Assembly: GCF_900580865.1 (NCBI RefSeq)
Contig: NZ_UTBZ01000159.1
Coordinates: forward strand, 1 to 64,000
Length of the DNA stretch: 64,000 bases
Origin: Pseudomonas viridiflava
GTDB lineage: Bacteria; Pseudomonadota; Gammaproteobacteria; Pseudomonadales; Pseudomonadaceae
Direction of reading: 5' to 3'
Every line of letters starts with the position of its first letter. The first letter of the stretch is position 1. The translations under genes were made by a program, and so were the position numbers. Shown here piece after piece: positions 40,110 to 48,860 of this stretch. A model generated the notes under the pieces. It was not told the DNA's origin. It worked only from the letters and a program-made list of their open reading frames with translations, and did no database searches.

Positions 40110-42509
40110 TCAGAACGCGTAACGCACCTTCGCGGTAAAGCCGTCGGCATTGAAACCGTTGGCCGTTACGTAGTTGTACGAGCCGCCGACGCTCCACGCG
40201 CCCATCCGATAGTTGGCGCCCAGGCCCAGCTCATAGCTGTCGCGCACCGGTGTGGTGCCACGGCTGGTGAATGAATCGCCGCCGAGTACGAACGATGAGG
40301 AGGTCGCCACCTTGTCGCCAATCACGTCATGCCAGGCCATGACTTTCGCTTCAGGCTCGAGACTGCCGGCGCCGAGCGCAAAATCGGCGGCCAGGCGCGC
40401 ACCGAAACCCATCTCACCGACTTCGTAACGCTGGCTGCCGACATTCAACGACGCCGAACTGCCCTTCTCGCGATACGCATCCATGCCCACGTTGGCGTAA
40501 CGCGCACCGACCTGCGGCTCCAAGACAACTTCGGGCCTCAACTGCACGGTGTAACCGGCCAGCGCCGAGACGCCGAATACATCGCTGTCGTAATCGCCCT
40601 TGGCACGTGTACCAGCGATGTAGCGCTTGGACTCGTTGTCATTCCAGCCGTACATCAGCGAGGCGTCGACGAACCAGTTGTCATGCGTCCAGTTGCTGTA
40701 GACCGTCAACGCGTGCCCGGTGACTTTGGTTTTGCTGCCAAGGTCGGATTTCACGTCGCTGTCGAGGTAACTGTAGGCCAGACCCAGCGTGGTGTCGGCG
40801 TTCAATTGACCATCGGCACCCACGGCAATCCCGTGGCTGTCGGCGTCATAACCGGCAACGCCGTGGCGCTGGTCCTGGTTGGCATCGCTGCTCAAGGCCT
40901 GCAGCCAAACGCCTGTGTTGGTCGAACCGCTGGCGTGGCGCGCACGGCTGGAACGCTCATTGATCACACCCGAGACCAACGTCTGACTGTTGGTGGCCGC
41001 GCGCAGCACGCCGCGGCTGACGTCCGGGCTAAGGGATTCGGCAAGACGCGCCAGTTCGCCATCGGTGCCGGCATTGGCGAAGGCCTGGAACACTGGATCC
41101 TGCTCGTCGATAAGCGACATCACAGCCGACACGCGGCCCACAGACGTCGCCGCATTCTGACTGCCGCCGACCGCCAGAGTGTTGTCGGCCAGCGTCTGAT
41201 CGGACTTGGCCGTCACCACGGTGGTGATGTCATTGCCTTGTACGCCGAAGCTCTTCACATCGAGCAAGGCAGAAGAAGAGGTCACCGTCAGGTTGCTGCC
41301 ACCGAGCAGGTTGCCCGAGCTGATCAAGGTGTAGCGCGTACCACCGGGCGTGACGCGGAAATCACTGGAGCGCGCCAGCAACCGCAGTTGCGCGCCCGGG
41401 GCGATGTCGGTGGTGCCGGTGACCTTCAACACCGGTAGCGCTGGATTGGTGTCGTTGCCCAGGTACATCTCCAGCACCGAATTGGCTTCTTCCATGTCGA
41501 AGTCGCCCATGATGGTGGTGTGTGGGCGCACCAGGGTCAGCGTGCCTTCCTGGATCGTGACGTAACCGGACTTGATGAGCGAACCGTCAAAGATCGCGTC
41601 GCCGTCGATTTTCACACCGGACAGCCCGAGCAGATCGCCCCTTACGGTGCCGCCCACGAAGTCGAAATAACTCTCGCCATCATCCACCTGAATGGCCGCG
41701 GTGCCGCCTTCGATCAGGCCGTATAGCTGGTAGATCCGGAAGGGTTTGCCACCCACCACCTGATCACTCACGTGCACACCGATGGACTCGCCGGAAATCG
41801 TGCCGTTGTTGTACAGCATGACGAGACTCTGGCTCGGCGAACGAGTGAAGGTGACCCCCTCCAGCGTGAGCGCCTCGGCATTGCTGCCGGTGGCGCGAAT
41901 GGTGCCGTAATTGCTCAGCGCGTTCTGGACAGTGACACCGTCGAGAAATACCCCCAAGGCATCCGTACCGCTGACATCGATGGTACCCGTGCCGCTGTTG
42001 TTGAAGCCGCTGGTATTGGTATGGACCAGCATCACCCCGCTGGCATTGCTGCCACTGACATCGATGCTGCCATCGTTCATAACGGAGCCACCGATTGTGC
42101 TGCCCACATCGGAAATCCCCGTGGAGCTTCCGCTCCCCGTCAACCCGTGGACCGCAATCGAGCCGCTGTTGATCAAGCCCAGCGTAATGTTGGTCGCCAC
42201 GGCACCAGAGGCGCCGATGTTGATCCCCACGCCATTCGTCGCCCCGTCGATACGGATGCTGTCGTTGTTGCGCAACTGCCGCGCTCTAAGCCCCATGAAC
42301 TGTGCACCGTAAGTCAGCCCGGGCGCGGCCACCGGCGTGGCGTTCAAGTTGCCATGCAAGTCGACCAGGTTGGTCGTATTCAGCAGGTTGCTATTGAGCG
42401 GTGCGCTGCTGATGTCGAAATGGTAGTCGGCAGCGGCGGAACCGGCCTGCAGAGTGGCGGCGGCAATAGACAGCGCCAGTAACGAATGGCGCAAGCGAGC
42501 GGTATTCAA
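40110..42509 (-). CDS. Classical autotransporter (type Va) outer-membrane protein
   Basis: A 799-residue autotransporter. Signal peptide 1-27 (ending AGSAAAD) is followed by a passenger of about 480 residues with repeated short beta-strand units (GLINSGSIAVHG, SGTGTIDVSGTDALGVFLDG), typical of a beta-helix, and a linker region with LDNT-like sequence. The C-terminal ~270 residues form the autotransporter barrel and end KVRYAF, with Phe last, as required for BAM recognition. There is no catalytic serine-protease motif, so an adhesin or cell-surface role is more likely than protease. No glycosyltransferase or partner gene is next to it. Confidence 0.88.
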   Translation of the reverse strand: MNTARLRHSLLALSIAAATLQAGSAAADYHFDISSAPLNSNLLNTTNLVDLHGNLNATPVAAPGLTYGAQFMGLRARQLRNNDSIRIDGATNGVGINIGASGAVATNITLGLINSGSIAVHGLTGSGSSTGISDVGSTIGGSVMNDGSIDVSGSNASGVMLVHTNTSGFNNSGTGTIDVSGTDALGVFLDGVTVQNALSNYGTIRATGSNAEALTLEGVTFTRSPSQSLVMLYNNGTISGESIGVHVSDQVVGGKPFRIYQLYGLIEGGTAAIQVDDGESYFDFVGGTVRGDLLGLSGVKIDGDAIFDGSLIKSGYVTIQEGTLTLVRPHTTIMGDFDMEEANSVLEMYLGNDTNPALPVLKVTGTTDIAPGAQLRLLARSSDFRVTPGGTRYTLISSGNLLGGSNLTVTSSSALLDVKSFGVQGNDITTVVTAKSDQTLADNTLAVGGSQNAATSVGRVSAVMSLIDEQDPVFQAFANAGTDGELARLAESLSPDVSRGVLRAATNSQTLVSGVINERSSRARHASGSTNTGVWLQALSSDANQDQRHGVAGYDADSHGIAVGADGQLNADTTLGLAYSYLDSDVKSDLGSKTKVTGHALTVYSNWTHDNWFVDASLMYGWNDNESKRYIAGTRAKGDYDSDVFGVSALAGYTVQLRPEVVLEPQVGARYANVGMDAYREKGSSASLNVGSQRYEVGEMGFGARLAADFALGAGSLEPEAKVMAWHDVIGDKVATSSSFVLGGDSFTSRGTTPVRDSYELGLGANYRMGAWSVGGSYNYVTANGFNADGFTAKVRYAF

Positions 42510-42809
42510 AGGAAAGTCCCTTCCAAAACATGAAAAACAGTTTCAGCAGGGTTCACATATTCATTCAGGCATCCCTACCGGCCCGCCAGATTGCCTGGCC
42601 TGAGCGCGGGGGAATTTACACGAGCCATCATTTCGACACCATCAAAAAGTCAACGAGATGGCGTCAATATTCAGATGTCACCGCCCCAGCTGGAGACGCA
42701 TGCAGTCGGCAAGCCAGCTCCCACAGATTTTGCATCAGTCTTGAATCAGAACATGACCTTGTGGGAGCTGGCTTGCCAGCGATGAACGATAACGCGGTAT
42801 CCCTGCGGA
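42510..42809. other. Gap of 300 bases upstream of the autotransporter gene
   Basis: The first part (42510-42700) should hold the autotransporter promoter on the minus strand. The second part is a repeat pair (42708-42777). I see no gene. Confidence 0.55.
42708..42777. repeat. Inverted repeat pair (class 3)
   Basis: GGCAAGCCAGCTCCCACA (42708-42725) and its complement (42760-42777), with a 34-base loop. The right flank GCGATGAACGATAACGCGGT recurs almost unchanged after the repeat at 43531-43597, which ties these two together as one family. Confidence 0.85.
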
Positions 42810-43172
42810 TCAGGTCTGCGGATCCACCCGATCAAGCGCGCGGTTCACCGCCAGTTCGGCGAGCATGACAACCTGCTGGATGCCCAACACCGTGCTGCGC
42901 TGCGTGCCGCTCAGTTCATTGGCGAAGTTGCTGGTCGCCGCGCTGGCACTGGCCAGTGATTCGCAAGCGTGGGCGAGCAGGCTCTCGGTGTCGACACTCG
43001 GGTTGACGAGGAACATCGTGCTGGGTTGACGGGGTTTGACTGGATTGGGACAGAGGTAGAAATCGAGGGCGCGTTTGATGGCTTCGCGGTTTCTGGCCTG
43101 GTCTTCGGCGCGCAGAATTTCTTCGAGCGGGGTGGTGGTTTCGAGGGGTGGGTCGGGAATCAGTTTGTCCAT
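42810..43172 (-). CDS. Small Pseudomonas-type protein (DUF6124-like)
   Basis: A 120-residue cytoplasmic protein with no signal peptide or membrane segment. It contains REAIKRALDFYLCPNPVKPR near 29-48, FLVNPSVDTESLLAHACE near 55-72, and a helical tail ending NRALDRVDPQT. The pattern matches a small family seen, to my knowledge, mainly in Pseudomonas (DUF6124), of unknown function. ATG 43172 follows GGAG at a good distance. The gene stands behind an exceptional leader of about 250 bases with three hairpins. An in-frame extension through the leader is possible but has no ribosome site. Confidence 0.72.
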   Translation of the reverse strand: MDKLIPDPPLETTTPLEEILRAEDQARNREAIKRALDFYLCPNPVKPRQPSTMFLVNPSVDTESLLAHACESLASASAATSNFANELSGTQRSTVLGIQQVVMLAELAVNRALDRVDPQT

Positions 43173-43420
43173 GAAAAAGCTCCTACTTGGCTGTTTGAGC
43201 CACCTTCCGATCGTTTCCACACGATAAAAAGGTGGCAGCTGTACGCGGGGTGGAAAACCGATAAGTAGGCAACCGGCCAGACCGAAGTCTGCCCACGCAC
43301 AGCCGCCGCGACGCAGTTTGCAGACGAACGAAGACGTCGGCAACGATTACGGTGCTGATGCAAAGCAACTACTTGAAAGCAGGTTTCCACACCCGGTCGC
43401 TGAATTAGCAGCGACAGCCC
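43173..43420 (-). promoter_or_regulatory. Structured 5' leader of the small-protein gene
   Basis: Three hairpins are visible on the minus strand. GTCGCTG-CTAATT-CAGCGAC spans 43396-43415. CAGAC-TTCG-GTCTG spans 43278-43291 and has a UUCG-type loop. A 38-base stem-loop spans 43199-43236 (GCCACCTT/AAGGTGGC, with inner ATCGT/ACGAT) and ends 27 bases before the start codon. A short open frame from TTG 43368 ends at 43183, just before the gene. This could be a regulatory leader; the class of RNA is not one I recognise. Confidence 0.5.
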
Positions 43421-43530
43421 AAGACTAGAGAGCGCAGGTCCGACGGACAACCTGAAAACATTGTGGGACGGTTCCGGTAAATCCACACATGCTTAAACAA
43501 CTGCAATTGAAGGGTTGAATGGAAAGGCCC

Positions 43531-43597
43531 CATCGCGAGCAGGCGAAGGCCTACATTTGGAATGCATTCCCCTGTAGGCCTTCGCCTGCTCGCGATG
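43531..43597. repeat. 25-bp perfect inverted repeat (class 4)
   Basis: 43531-43555 and 43573-43597 are perfect complements with a 17-base loop. It combines GCGAGCAGG (class 2-like) with AGGCCTACA (class 1-like) sequence and lies between the DUF3613 gene and the leader of the small-protein gene. Confidence 0.88.
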
Positions 43598-43629
43598 AAC
43601 GATGACGCGGTGTACCTGCTGAAAAACTG

Positions 43630-43908
43630 TCAGCCCCCGCCCCCCGAGCCACTGTCGACCTTACCCCCCTGCTCCTGATCGAAAAACTGCGGGATCTCAT
43701 GCTGGTAGCTTTTCAGCCAGCGCTGCATGGCCTCCTCGCGTTCTGCGGGGGTGACGGTCTGGATTTTCGGCGAGGCCACTTTGTTGCGCGCCTGCAGTTG
43801 CAGCCAGCCTTCGGTTTCCTGTTGCTGGGCCGAGGCCGGGCCGGCGTCGATGGCGTGGCTGGTGAGCGGCAAGGCCAGCAGGCCGAGGCAAAGCAGCGTG
43901 GCTTTCAT
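43630..43908 (-). CDS. DUF3613-type small secreted protein of the Tad locus
   Basis: A 92-residue protein with signal peptide 1-19 (ending SHA-ID). The mature part carries TEGWLQLQARNKVAS near 33-47 and TPAEREEAMQRWLKSYQHEIPQFF, the pattern of the DUF3613 family found at the end of Pseudomonas Tad operons (PA4298 position). The tail is glycine-rich. Function unknown; a periplasmic helper of pilus assembly is a guess from position only. It is the last gene of the minus-strand tad operon, 11 bases after tadD. Confidence 0.82.
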   Translation of the reverse strand: MKATLLCLGLLALPLTSHAIDAGPASAQQQETEGWLQLQARNKVASPKIQTVTPAEREEAMQRWLKSYQHEIPQFFDQEQGGKVDSGSGGGG

Positions 43909-43919
43909 CGCAGTTCTCC

Positions 43920-44609
43920 TTATTTGAGCATCGCCGTGACGGCAGCGGTGGAGCGGCCCGGCACTTTGAGTTTCTCCGCGCGGCTCTGCGCCTCGCTGAA
44001 TTGCGCCGGACTCAGGCCGAGACGGCTGACCAGTTCGGCAGCGCGGTTCCAGTCGTCCTGATACAGCAACAGCGTCACCAGATTGAGCGCCGCCAGTTGA
44101 TCGCTCTGCTTGAGCTCCATGGCGGTGAGGAATTCGAACCGGGCGTCCTCGATGCGCAACTGGTTGAGGTACACCACGCCCAGATCGTTGCGGATTTTTT
44201 CGTCGGTCGGCGCCAGTCGCGCCGCGCGTTGCAGGTGCGCCTGAGCCTGACCGTAGTCGGATCTGGCGGCGGCGAGCTGGCCCAGACCATGCTCGGCCTC
44301 GGCAGCCAGGCAGGTGCCAAGCAAGCTGCGATACAACGGTTCGGCCTCGCTGCGCCCGAGCAGTCGATAGACCTTGGCCTTGCGCAAACGCACATCGGCG
44401 AGGTTATCCGGCAGGCTTTGCAGGTTGGCCAGGCTGGCGTGCAGTTTGCCGTCATTGGCCATGTCATCGGCGAGGTTCAGCGACAACTGCTGATCGGAAC
44501 TCAGCTTGCCGCAACTGGCGCTGCTGGTCAGCGCCTCCCAAGGGTTCTGCCCGGTATTGGCACAGCCACCGAGCAACAGAAGACATGCACCCGCAATCAT
44601 TGCTTTCAT
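43920..44609 (-). CDS. tadD: TadD, tetratricopeptide lipoprotein of the Flp/Tad system
   Basis: A 229-residue lipoprotein (lipobox LLGGC, Cys near residue 16) with about four TPR-type helix pairs (AEAEHGLGQLAAARSDY, APTDEKIRNDLGVVYLNQ and similar). In other Tad systems TadD is an outer-membrane-associated pilotin-like protein needed to assemble or localise the secretin. ATG 44609 follows GGAGTGG. It lies between tadC (10 bases away) and the DUF3613 gene, in the order seen in P. aeruginosa PA4298-PA4299. Confidence 0.9.
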   Translation of the reverse strand: MKAMIAGACLLLLGGCANTGQNPWEALTSSASCGKLSSDQQLSLNLADDMANDGKLHASLANLQSLPDNLADVRLRKAKVYRLLGRSEAEPLYRSLLGTCLAAEAEHGLGQLAAARSDYGQAQAHLQRAARLAPTDEKIRNDLGVVYLNQLRIEDARFEFLTAMELKQSDQLAALNLVTLLLYQDDWNRAAELVSRLGLSPAQFSEAQSRAEKLKVPGRSTAAVTAMLK

Positions 44610-44619
44610 TACCACTCCT

Positions 44620-45510
44620 TCAGGCACCCAACGCTTTCGCCAGGGCGGTGAAGCCCGGGCCGGCGAGGACAATCAATAACGCCGGGAAGAGAAACAGCAT
44701 CATCACGACGGACATTTTTGCCGACATCTTCGAAATGTATTCCTGCAGGCGCGTCAGGCGCCGGTCATCGAGCAGTTGCTTGAGCGACAGCAGCGACTTC
44801 ATCGCGCCGCCACCCTGATACAGCAATTGCTGGAGGATCACGCAGGTGTCGGTGAACTCATCCACCGCCAGTAATTGCGTGGCCTTGTTCAGTTCTTCAC
44901 CCAGCTCAAGGCCGGAGTCGACCCGCGCCAGCACCAGCCGCAGTTCCTGGGTCAGCACCGGCAGCAAGGCCTGGCCTTCGTGGCTGAGCACCCGCAGTGC
45001 CTGCTCCACGGCCATGCCGGATTCGAAGAGGATGCGCAGCAGCGGAATGAAGGTACCGATCTCGCTCGCCAGTTGTTTCTGCCGTCGACCGACCGCAATC
45101 ACCAGCAGCCGCTTGGGCAACAGGTAACCGACGCCGAGGGCGAACAGCGGCGCGATCCACTGCCTTTCTACCGCAGGAAAAAACACCGATTGCACCAGCA
45201 CCGTCAGCGCCAGCAGCAATAGCGGCGCGCCGATCTGGCAGGCGGCGAACAACGAACGCTGACGGGCGCTGCGCCATCCGAGGCGGTTGAGCAGGACCTG
45301 GGTTTCGTTATCCAGTTTGACGCTGTGCTGGCCGACTTTGCTGTCACCCAGCACTTGAAGGAGGTTGCCGAAACGGTTTTGCCGCAGCAGATCACCTTCC
45401 AGCCGACGACTGATCTGGCGGGCACGGCGGCGCTGTTCCAACAGGCTGCTGAGCAGTAACAGTGCCGCGCCAAGCAACAGCAAGGCGCTGATCATCAAGG
45501 GCGTCGTCAT
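44620..45510 (-). CDS. tadC: TadC, inner-membrane platform protein
   Basis: A 296-residue type II secretion F-domain protein. There is an N-terminal membrane helix (residues 5-25), two more central helices near 95-135, the T2SF domain (LRILFESGMAVEQALRVLSHEG, then GELNKATQLLAVDEFTDTC) and a C-terminal helix (VVMMLFLFPALLIVLAGPGF). With TadB it forms the inner-membrane platform that the ATPase TadA drives. Its ATG overlaps the tadB stop by two bases (ATGA). Confidence 0.93.
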   Translation of the reverse strand: MTTPLMISALLLLGAALLLLSSLLEQRRRARQISRRLEGDLLRQNRFGNLLQVLGDSKVGQHSVKLDNETQVLLNRLGWRSARQRSLFAACQIGAPLLLLALTVLVQSVFFPAVERQWIAPLFALGVGYLLPKRLLVIAVGRRQKQLASEIGTFIPLLRILFESGMAVEQALRVLSHEGQALLPVLTQELRLVLARVDSGLELGEELNKATQLLAVDEFTDTCVILQQLLYQGGGAMKSLLSLKQLLDDRRLTRLQEYISKMSAKMSVVMMLFLFPALLIVLAGPGFTALAKALGA

Positions 45511-46391
45511 AGGCTGCGCAACATCCGCCAGAGTAAAAGACTGCCGACCACCTGCATGCCGAACGCCGTGGCCAGCATGCGCTGCCCGGACGGGTCGTGC
45601 CACATGGCGACCAGATAAACCGGATTGGCCATCAGAAAGTACCCGGCCATGATGATCGGCAGCAGGCCCAGCACCCACGCGGTCAAGCGAGTTTCACCGG
45701 TCATGGCGCGTAACTGCCGCGAGGCCTGGTCGCGCTCGCGAATCATCTTGATCAGGTTTTCCAGCAGCTCGCTGGCGTTACCGCCGTAGCGATGATTGAC
45801 CTTGAGGCCGAGGGCGAACAGGCGAAACTCATCGCGCTCATAAAGCTCAGCCAGATCCGATGCTGCGTCCGGCAGGCTCACGCCCAGCTGGACGTTGCGC
45901 TGGATCCGCCCCATCGCGTCTTGCAACGGATTGTCACTGGCTTCGATGGCGCCGAGCACTGCGTCAGCGAGGGTGCGCCCGGACTTGAGACTGCGCACGG
46001 TGTGATCGAGCAACTGCGGCAATTGCTCGATCATGCGCCGCAAACGGCGCTGGTAACGCCAACTGACATAGCCGCGCACGGCCAGCGGCGGCACGATCAG
46101 CAACAGCAGCAAACCGATCCATCCGAGCAAGGCGAAACCCAGCAACATCACCAACGCCCACAGCAGCAGCCAGAGGCCGAGACGGTCTGTCGGCCGGCCC
46201 AGTCCAGCGCGTAAAAAGGCCCGCTCCAGCCCCACCCAGCGCGACGCCTGCGCGGTCAATTGCGGTTGCCCCTGATTGAGCCGGTCGAGCACGCGCTCGG
46301 CGCCGCTCTGACGCAAGCCGTTGTAGAACAGGCGCAGTGACAGCCCGAGCAAGGTCAGGCAAATCACGATCAGCAACAGCGGTTTGAGCAT
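45507..46391 (-). CDS. tadB: TadB, inner-membrane platform protein
   Basis: A 294-residue T2SF-domain protein related to TadC. Membrane helices lie near 3-22, 72-108 (WLLLWALVMLLGFALLGWIG) and at the C-terminus. The T2SF domain carries LPQLLDHTVRSLKSGRTLADAV near 123 and KVNHRYGGNASELLENL near 205. It begins 10 bases after tadA and overlaps tadC, as part of one tightly packed operon. Confidence 0.93.
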   Translation of the reverse strand: MLKPLLLIVICLTLLGLSLRLFYNGLRQSGAERVLDRLNQGQPQLTAQASRWVGLERAFLRAGLGRPTDRLGLWLLLWALVMLLGFALLGWIGLLLLLIVPPLAVRGYVSWRYQRRLRRMIEQLPQLLDHTVRSLKSGRTLADAVLGAIEASDNPLQDAMGRIQRNVQLGVSLPDAASDLAELYERDEFRLFALGLKVNHRYGGNASELLENLIKMIRERDQASRQLRAMTGETRLTAWVLGLLPIIMAGYFLMANPVYLVAMWHDPSGQRMLATAFGMQVVGSLLLWRMLRSL

Positions 46392-46401
46392 GCCGTGGCC
46401 C

Positions 46402-47673
46402 TCAGTGCGCGAGCGTCGGTTCGCGGCGCAACTTGTCGCCGGCCGGGTTGACCGCCTCGCGCAGAAAACCGAAGCCTGTGCGCCGGTCGAGACGGAACAG
46501 GGTGTTGGTGACGTAGACGTCATCGCGCACGCCGACCACTTCCACCACCTCGCTGACGCAGCGCCGACCATCGGGCATCCGCGTCAGTTGAATGACCACA
46601 TCCAGCGCCGCGCAGATCATCTGGCGCAGGGTGCGTTCGGCGATGGCGCGGCCGGTCAGGCCGACCAGGGTTTCCAGGCGCAACAAGGCGTCCTGGGCAT
46701 TGTTGGCGTGTACGGTGCTCATCGAGCCATCGTGACCGGTGTTCATCGCCGTCAGCACGTCGACCACTTCGACCCCGCGAATCTCACCGAGGATGATCCG
46801 GTCGGGGCGCATGCGCAGGGCGTTGCGGATCAAGTCGCTGGCCTTGACTTCGCCATGGCCCTCGGCGTTCGGCGGGCGGGTTTCCAGGCGCACCACGTGC
46901 GGGTGGCCGAGTTGCAATTCGGCGACGTCTTCGATGGTGACGAGGCGTTCGTGGGGATCGATCAGTTGACTGAGGATGTTCAGCAAGGTGGTTTTACCGG
47001 TACCGGTGCCGCCACTGATGAGGATGTTGCAGCGTTTGCCCACCGCTTCCTGGATGAAGTCGTAAATTGCCTGATCGATGGTTTGCATCGCCATCAGGTC
47101 CGTGCTCTTGAGCATGTCCTTGCGGAATTTGCGGATCGACAGACACGGCCCGTCGAGGGCGATCGGCGGAATGATCGCGTTGACCCGGCTGCCATCCGGC
47201 AGGCGCGCATCGACCATCGGCGACGACTCGTCGAGACGCCGCCCGAGCGGTGCAAGAATGCGCTGCATGACCCGTTCGACGTGATGCGCATCGATAAAGC
47301 GCAAGTCGCTCAGATGCAGCACGCCCTCGCGTTCGATGAATACCCGGTGCGGGCCGTTGACCAGAATCTCGGTGACCGCGTTGTCGCGCAGCAACACTTC
47401 CAGCGGACCGAAACCGGTCAGCTCATCGACGATCTCTTCCGCCAGACGCTCCATCTCATAACGGGAAATCGCCAGGTGCAGACGCGCGATGTACTCGGCG
47501 ACCTTGTCGATGACGAACTGCGCAAGCACCTGCCGCGAACCCTCCAGCAGGTTTTTCCCGGACTCTTCGATGGCGTCGATGATGTAGCGGTGCAACACCA
47601 GTTTCAATCCGTCGTGGTCGCTATTGCCGGCGGCATGACGTTGCGGCCCGCCGAACAGTTGCTCGCCGTTCAT
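46402..47673 (-). CDS. tadA: TadA/CpaF, secretion ATPase of the Flp pilus
   Basis: A 423-residue PilT/VirB11-like ATPase. Walker A is GGTGTGKTT (residues 221-229), the Asp box LVTIEDVAELQL near 243, Walker B region RPDRIILGEIRG near 290 and the His box STVHANNAQDALLRLE near 319. It powers assembly of Flp pili in the cytoplasm at the TadB/TadC platform. The start overlaps the tadZ stop by four bases. Normal length, all motifs intact. Confidence 0.95.
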   Translation of the reverse strand: MNGEQLFGGPQRHAAGNSDHDGLKLVLHRYIIDAIEESGKNLLEGSRQVLAQFVIDKVAEYIARLHLAISRYEMERLAEEIVDELTGFGPLEVLLRDNAVTEILVNGPHRVFIEREGVLHLSDLRFIDAHHVERVMQRILAPLGRRLDESSPMVDARLPDGSRVNAIIPPIALDGPCLSIRKFRKDMLKSTDLMAMQTIDQAIYDFIQEAVGKRCNILISGGTGTGKTTLLNILSQLIDPHERLVTIEDVAELQLGHPHVVRLETRPPNAEGHGEVKASDLIRNALRMRPDRIILGEIRGVEVVDVLTAMNTGHDGSMSTVHANNAQDALLRLETLVGLTGRAIAERTLRQMICAALDVVIQLTRMPDGRRCVSEVVEVVGVRDDVYVTNTLFRLDRRTGFGFLREAVNPAGDKLRREPTLAH

Positions 47674-48860
47674 GATGTGCCTCGCAAGCGATCGAACCAG
47701 CTGGCCTTGGGTTTGGCCAGGCCTTCGGAGCGTTTCGCCAGGCGTTCGCCGAGGGTGCGCAGGCTTTGGCTGATGGCTTCACGCGGGGCCAGTTCGAACA
47801 GGGTGACGCCCTGATTCTTGGCGTTGAGGCGAATCTCCGGGCTGTAGGCGAGCACGGCGATGACCTCCAGGCCAAAGGTCTTGCCGAGGGTGTCGGAGTC
47901 CGGTGTGACGTTGCGCAGATAGCGATCCACCAGCAGCCGGCCGTGATCGAGTTTCATGCCTTTTTCGCGCCACAGATTGAGCACGGCGAGGTTGCGCCGG
48001 CAGTCGAGCACGTTCTGGTCGGTGTACCACAACAGCTTGTCGCAATGACTGACGAAGGTGCGCAACGCTTCACTGTCGGGCTGGCCGGTAAGGTTGACGA
48101 CAATGTGCTGGAAGTGTTGGCGCAACGCGCTGAGCAACATGTACAACTCGGCGGCGCTGGTGCGCTCCAGCGGCTCGTCGCCAGCGGCGTAAGCAAGAAT
48201 GCGCAGACCCGCTTCGGCGCTGGTGAAAGCGCTGTCGATCAGGGTCGCGTCGAGACGCCGCAAGTGGCGCAACGCATCGCCGAAATGGAACGAGCTCTCA
48301 AGCCCAAGCAGGGCCAGGCTGTCGCCGCGCGGCAAGCCCAGATCCAGCAGCAAGGTTTGCTGGCCGCTCTTCTGCACTACCAGCGCCATGTGGTTGGCGA
48401 GCAACGCGCCGTCGGCGTTGCTCTGCACCCCGTAGAGCACGGTCAAACCGCCGAGCTGGGCATTCGGTGTCACCGGCGGCAGGCGTTTGCTCAAGCGCCG
48501 CACCAGCCCGGCGACCTCACTGGAGCGCGAGCCGTAGGCGACGAAATCCCGAGCGCCAGCGCGCATCGCATTGAGTACCAACTGGTTATCCATGCCGTCG
48601 CCGAGGGCGACGATGGCGAGCATCGGCTTGGCTTCCAGTACGCCTTCGATCAAGGCGCTTTGCGCGACCAGATGATCGCGATCAAGCCCCACGAACACCA
48701 GGCTGGCAAAGGTCACGTCGACCAGCGCCAGCAACTCGTCAAGGCTGCCGCCACCGGCGCTGACCACTTGCCCGAGGGGTGCCAGCGCACCTTGCAGCCA
48801 CTCAAGATCGGTGTCATTGCGGGTGATGGCGAGGAAGGTCTGACTGAGGCTCTGGCTCAT
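47670..48860 (-). CDS. tadZ: TadZ/CpaE, localisation ATPase-like protein
   Basis: A 396-residue protein with an N-terminal receiver-like domain (TFLAITRNDTDLEWLQGAL) that lacks a clear phospho-acceptor context, and a C-terminal MinD/ParA-like domain. The ParA Walker A is replaced by GVQSNADGALLANH near residue 145, without the signature Lys-Gly-Gly-x-Gly-Lys, so ATP hydrolysis is doubtful. Atypical Walker boxes are known in TadZ proteins. It should place the Tad machine at the cell pole. It overlaps both tadA and rcpA by four bases. Confidence 0.87.
   Translation of the reverse strand: MSQSLSQTFLAITRNDTDLEWLQGALAPLGQVVSAGGGSLDELLALVDVTFASLVFVGLDRDHLVAQSALIEGVLEAKPMLAIVALGDGMDNQLVLNAMRAGARDFVAYGSRSSEVAGLVRRLSKRLPPVTPNAQLGGLTVLYGVQSNADGALLANHMALVVQKSGQQTLLLDLGLPRGDSLALLGLESSFHFGDALRHLRRLDATLIDSAFTSAEAGLRILAYAAGDEPLERTSAAELYMLLSALRQHFQHIVVNLTGQPDSEALRTFVSHCDKLLWYTDQNVLDCRRNLAVLNLWREKGMKLDHGRLLVDRYLRNVTPDSDTLGKTFGLEVIAVLAYSPEIRLNAKNQGVTLFELAPREAISQSLRTLGERLAKRSEGLAKPKASWFDRLRGTS

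Noticed and set aside
43185..43486. Coding genes within the leader of the small-protein gene
   Set aside because: Two frames are open on the minus strand but start at TTG or rare codons, lack ribosome sites and cover strong hairpins. A leader peptide remains possible and is mentioned with the leader.
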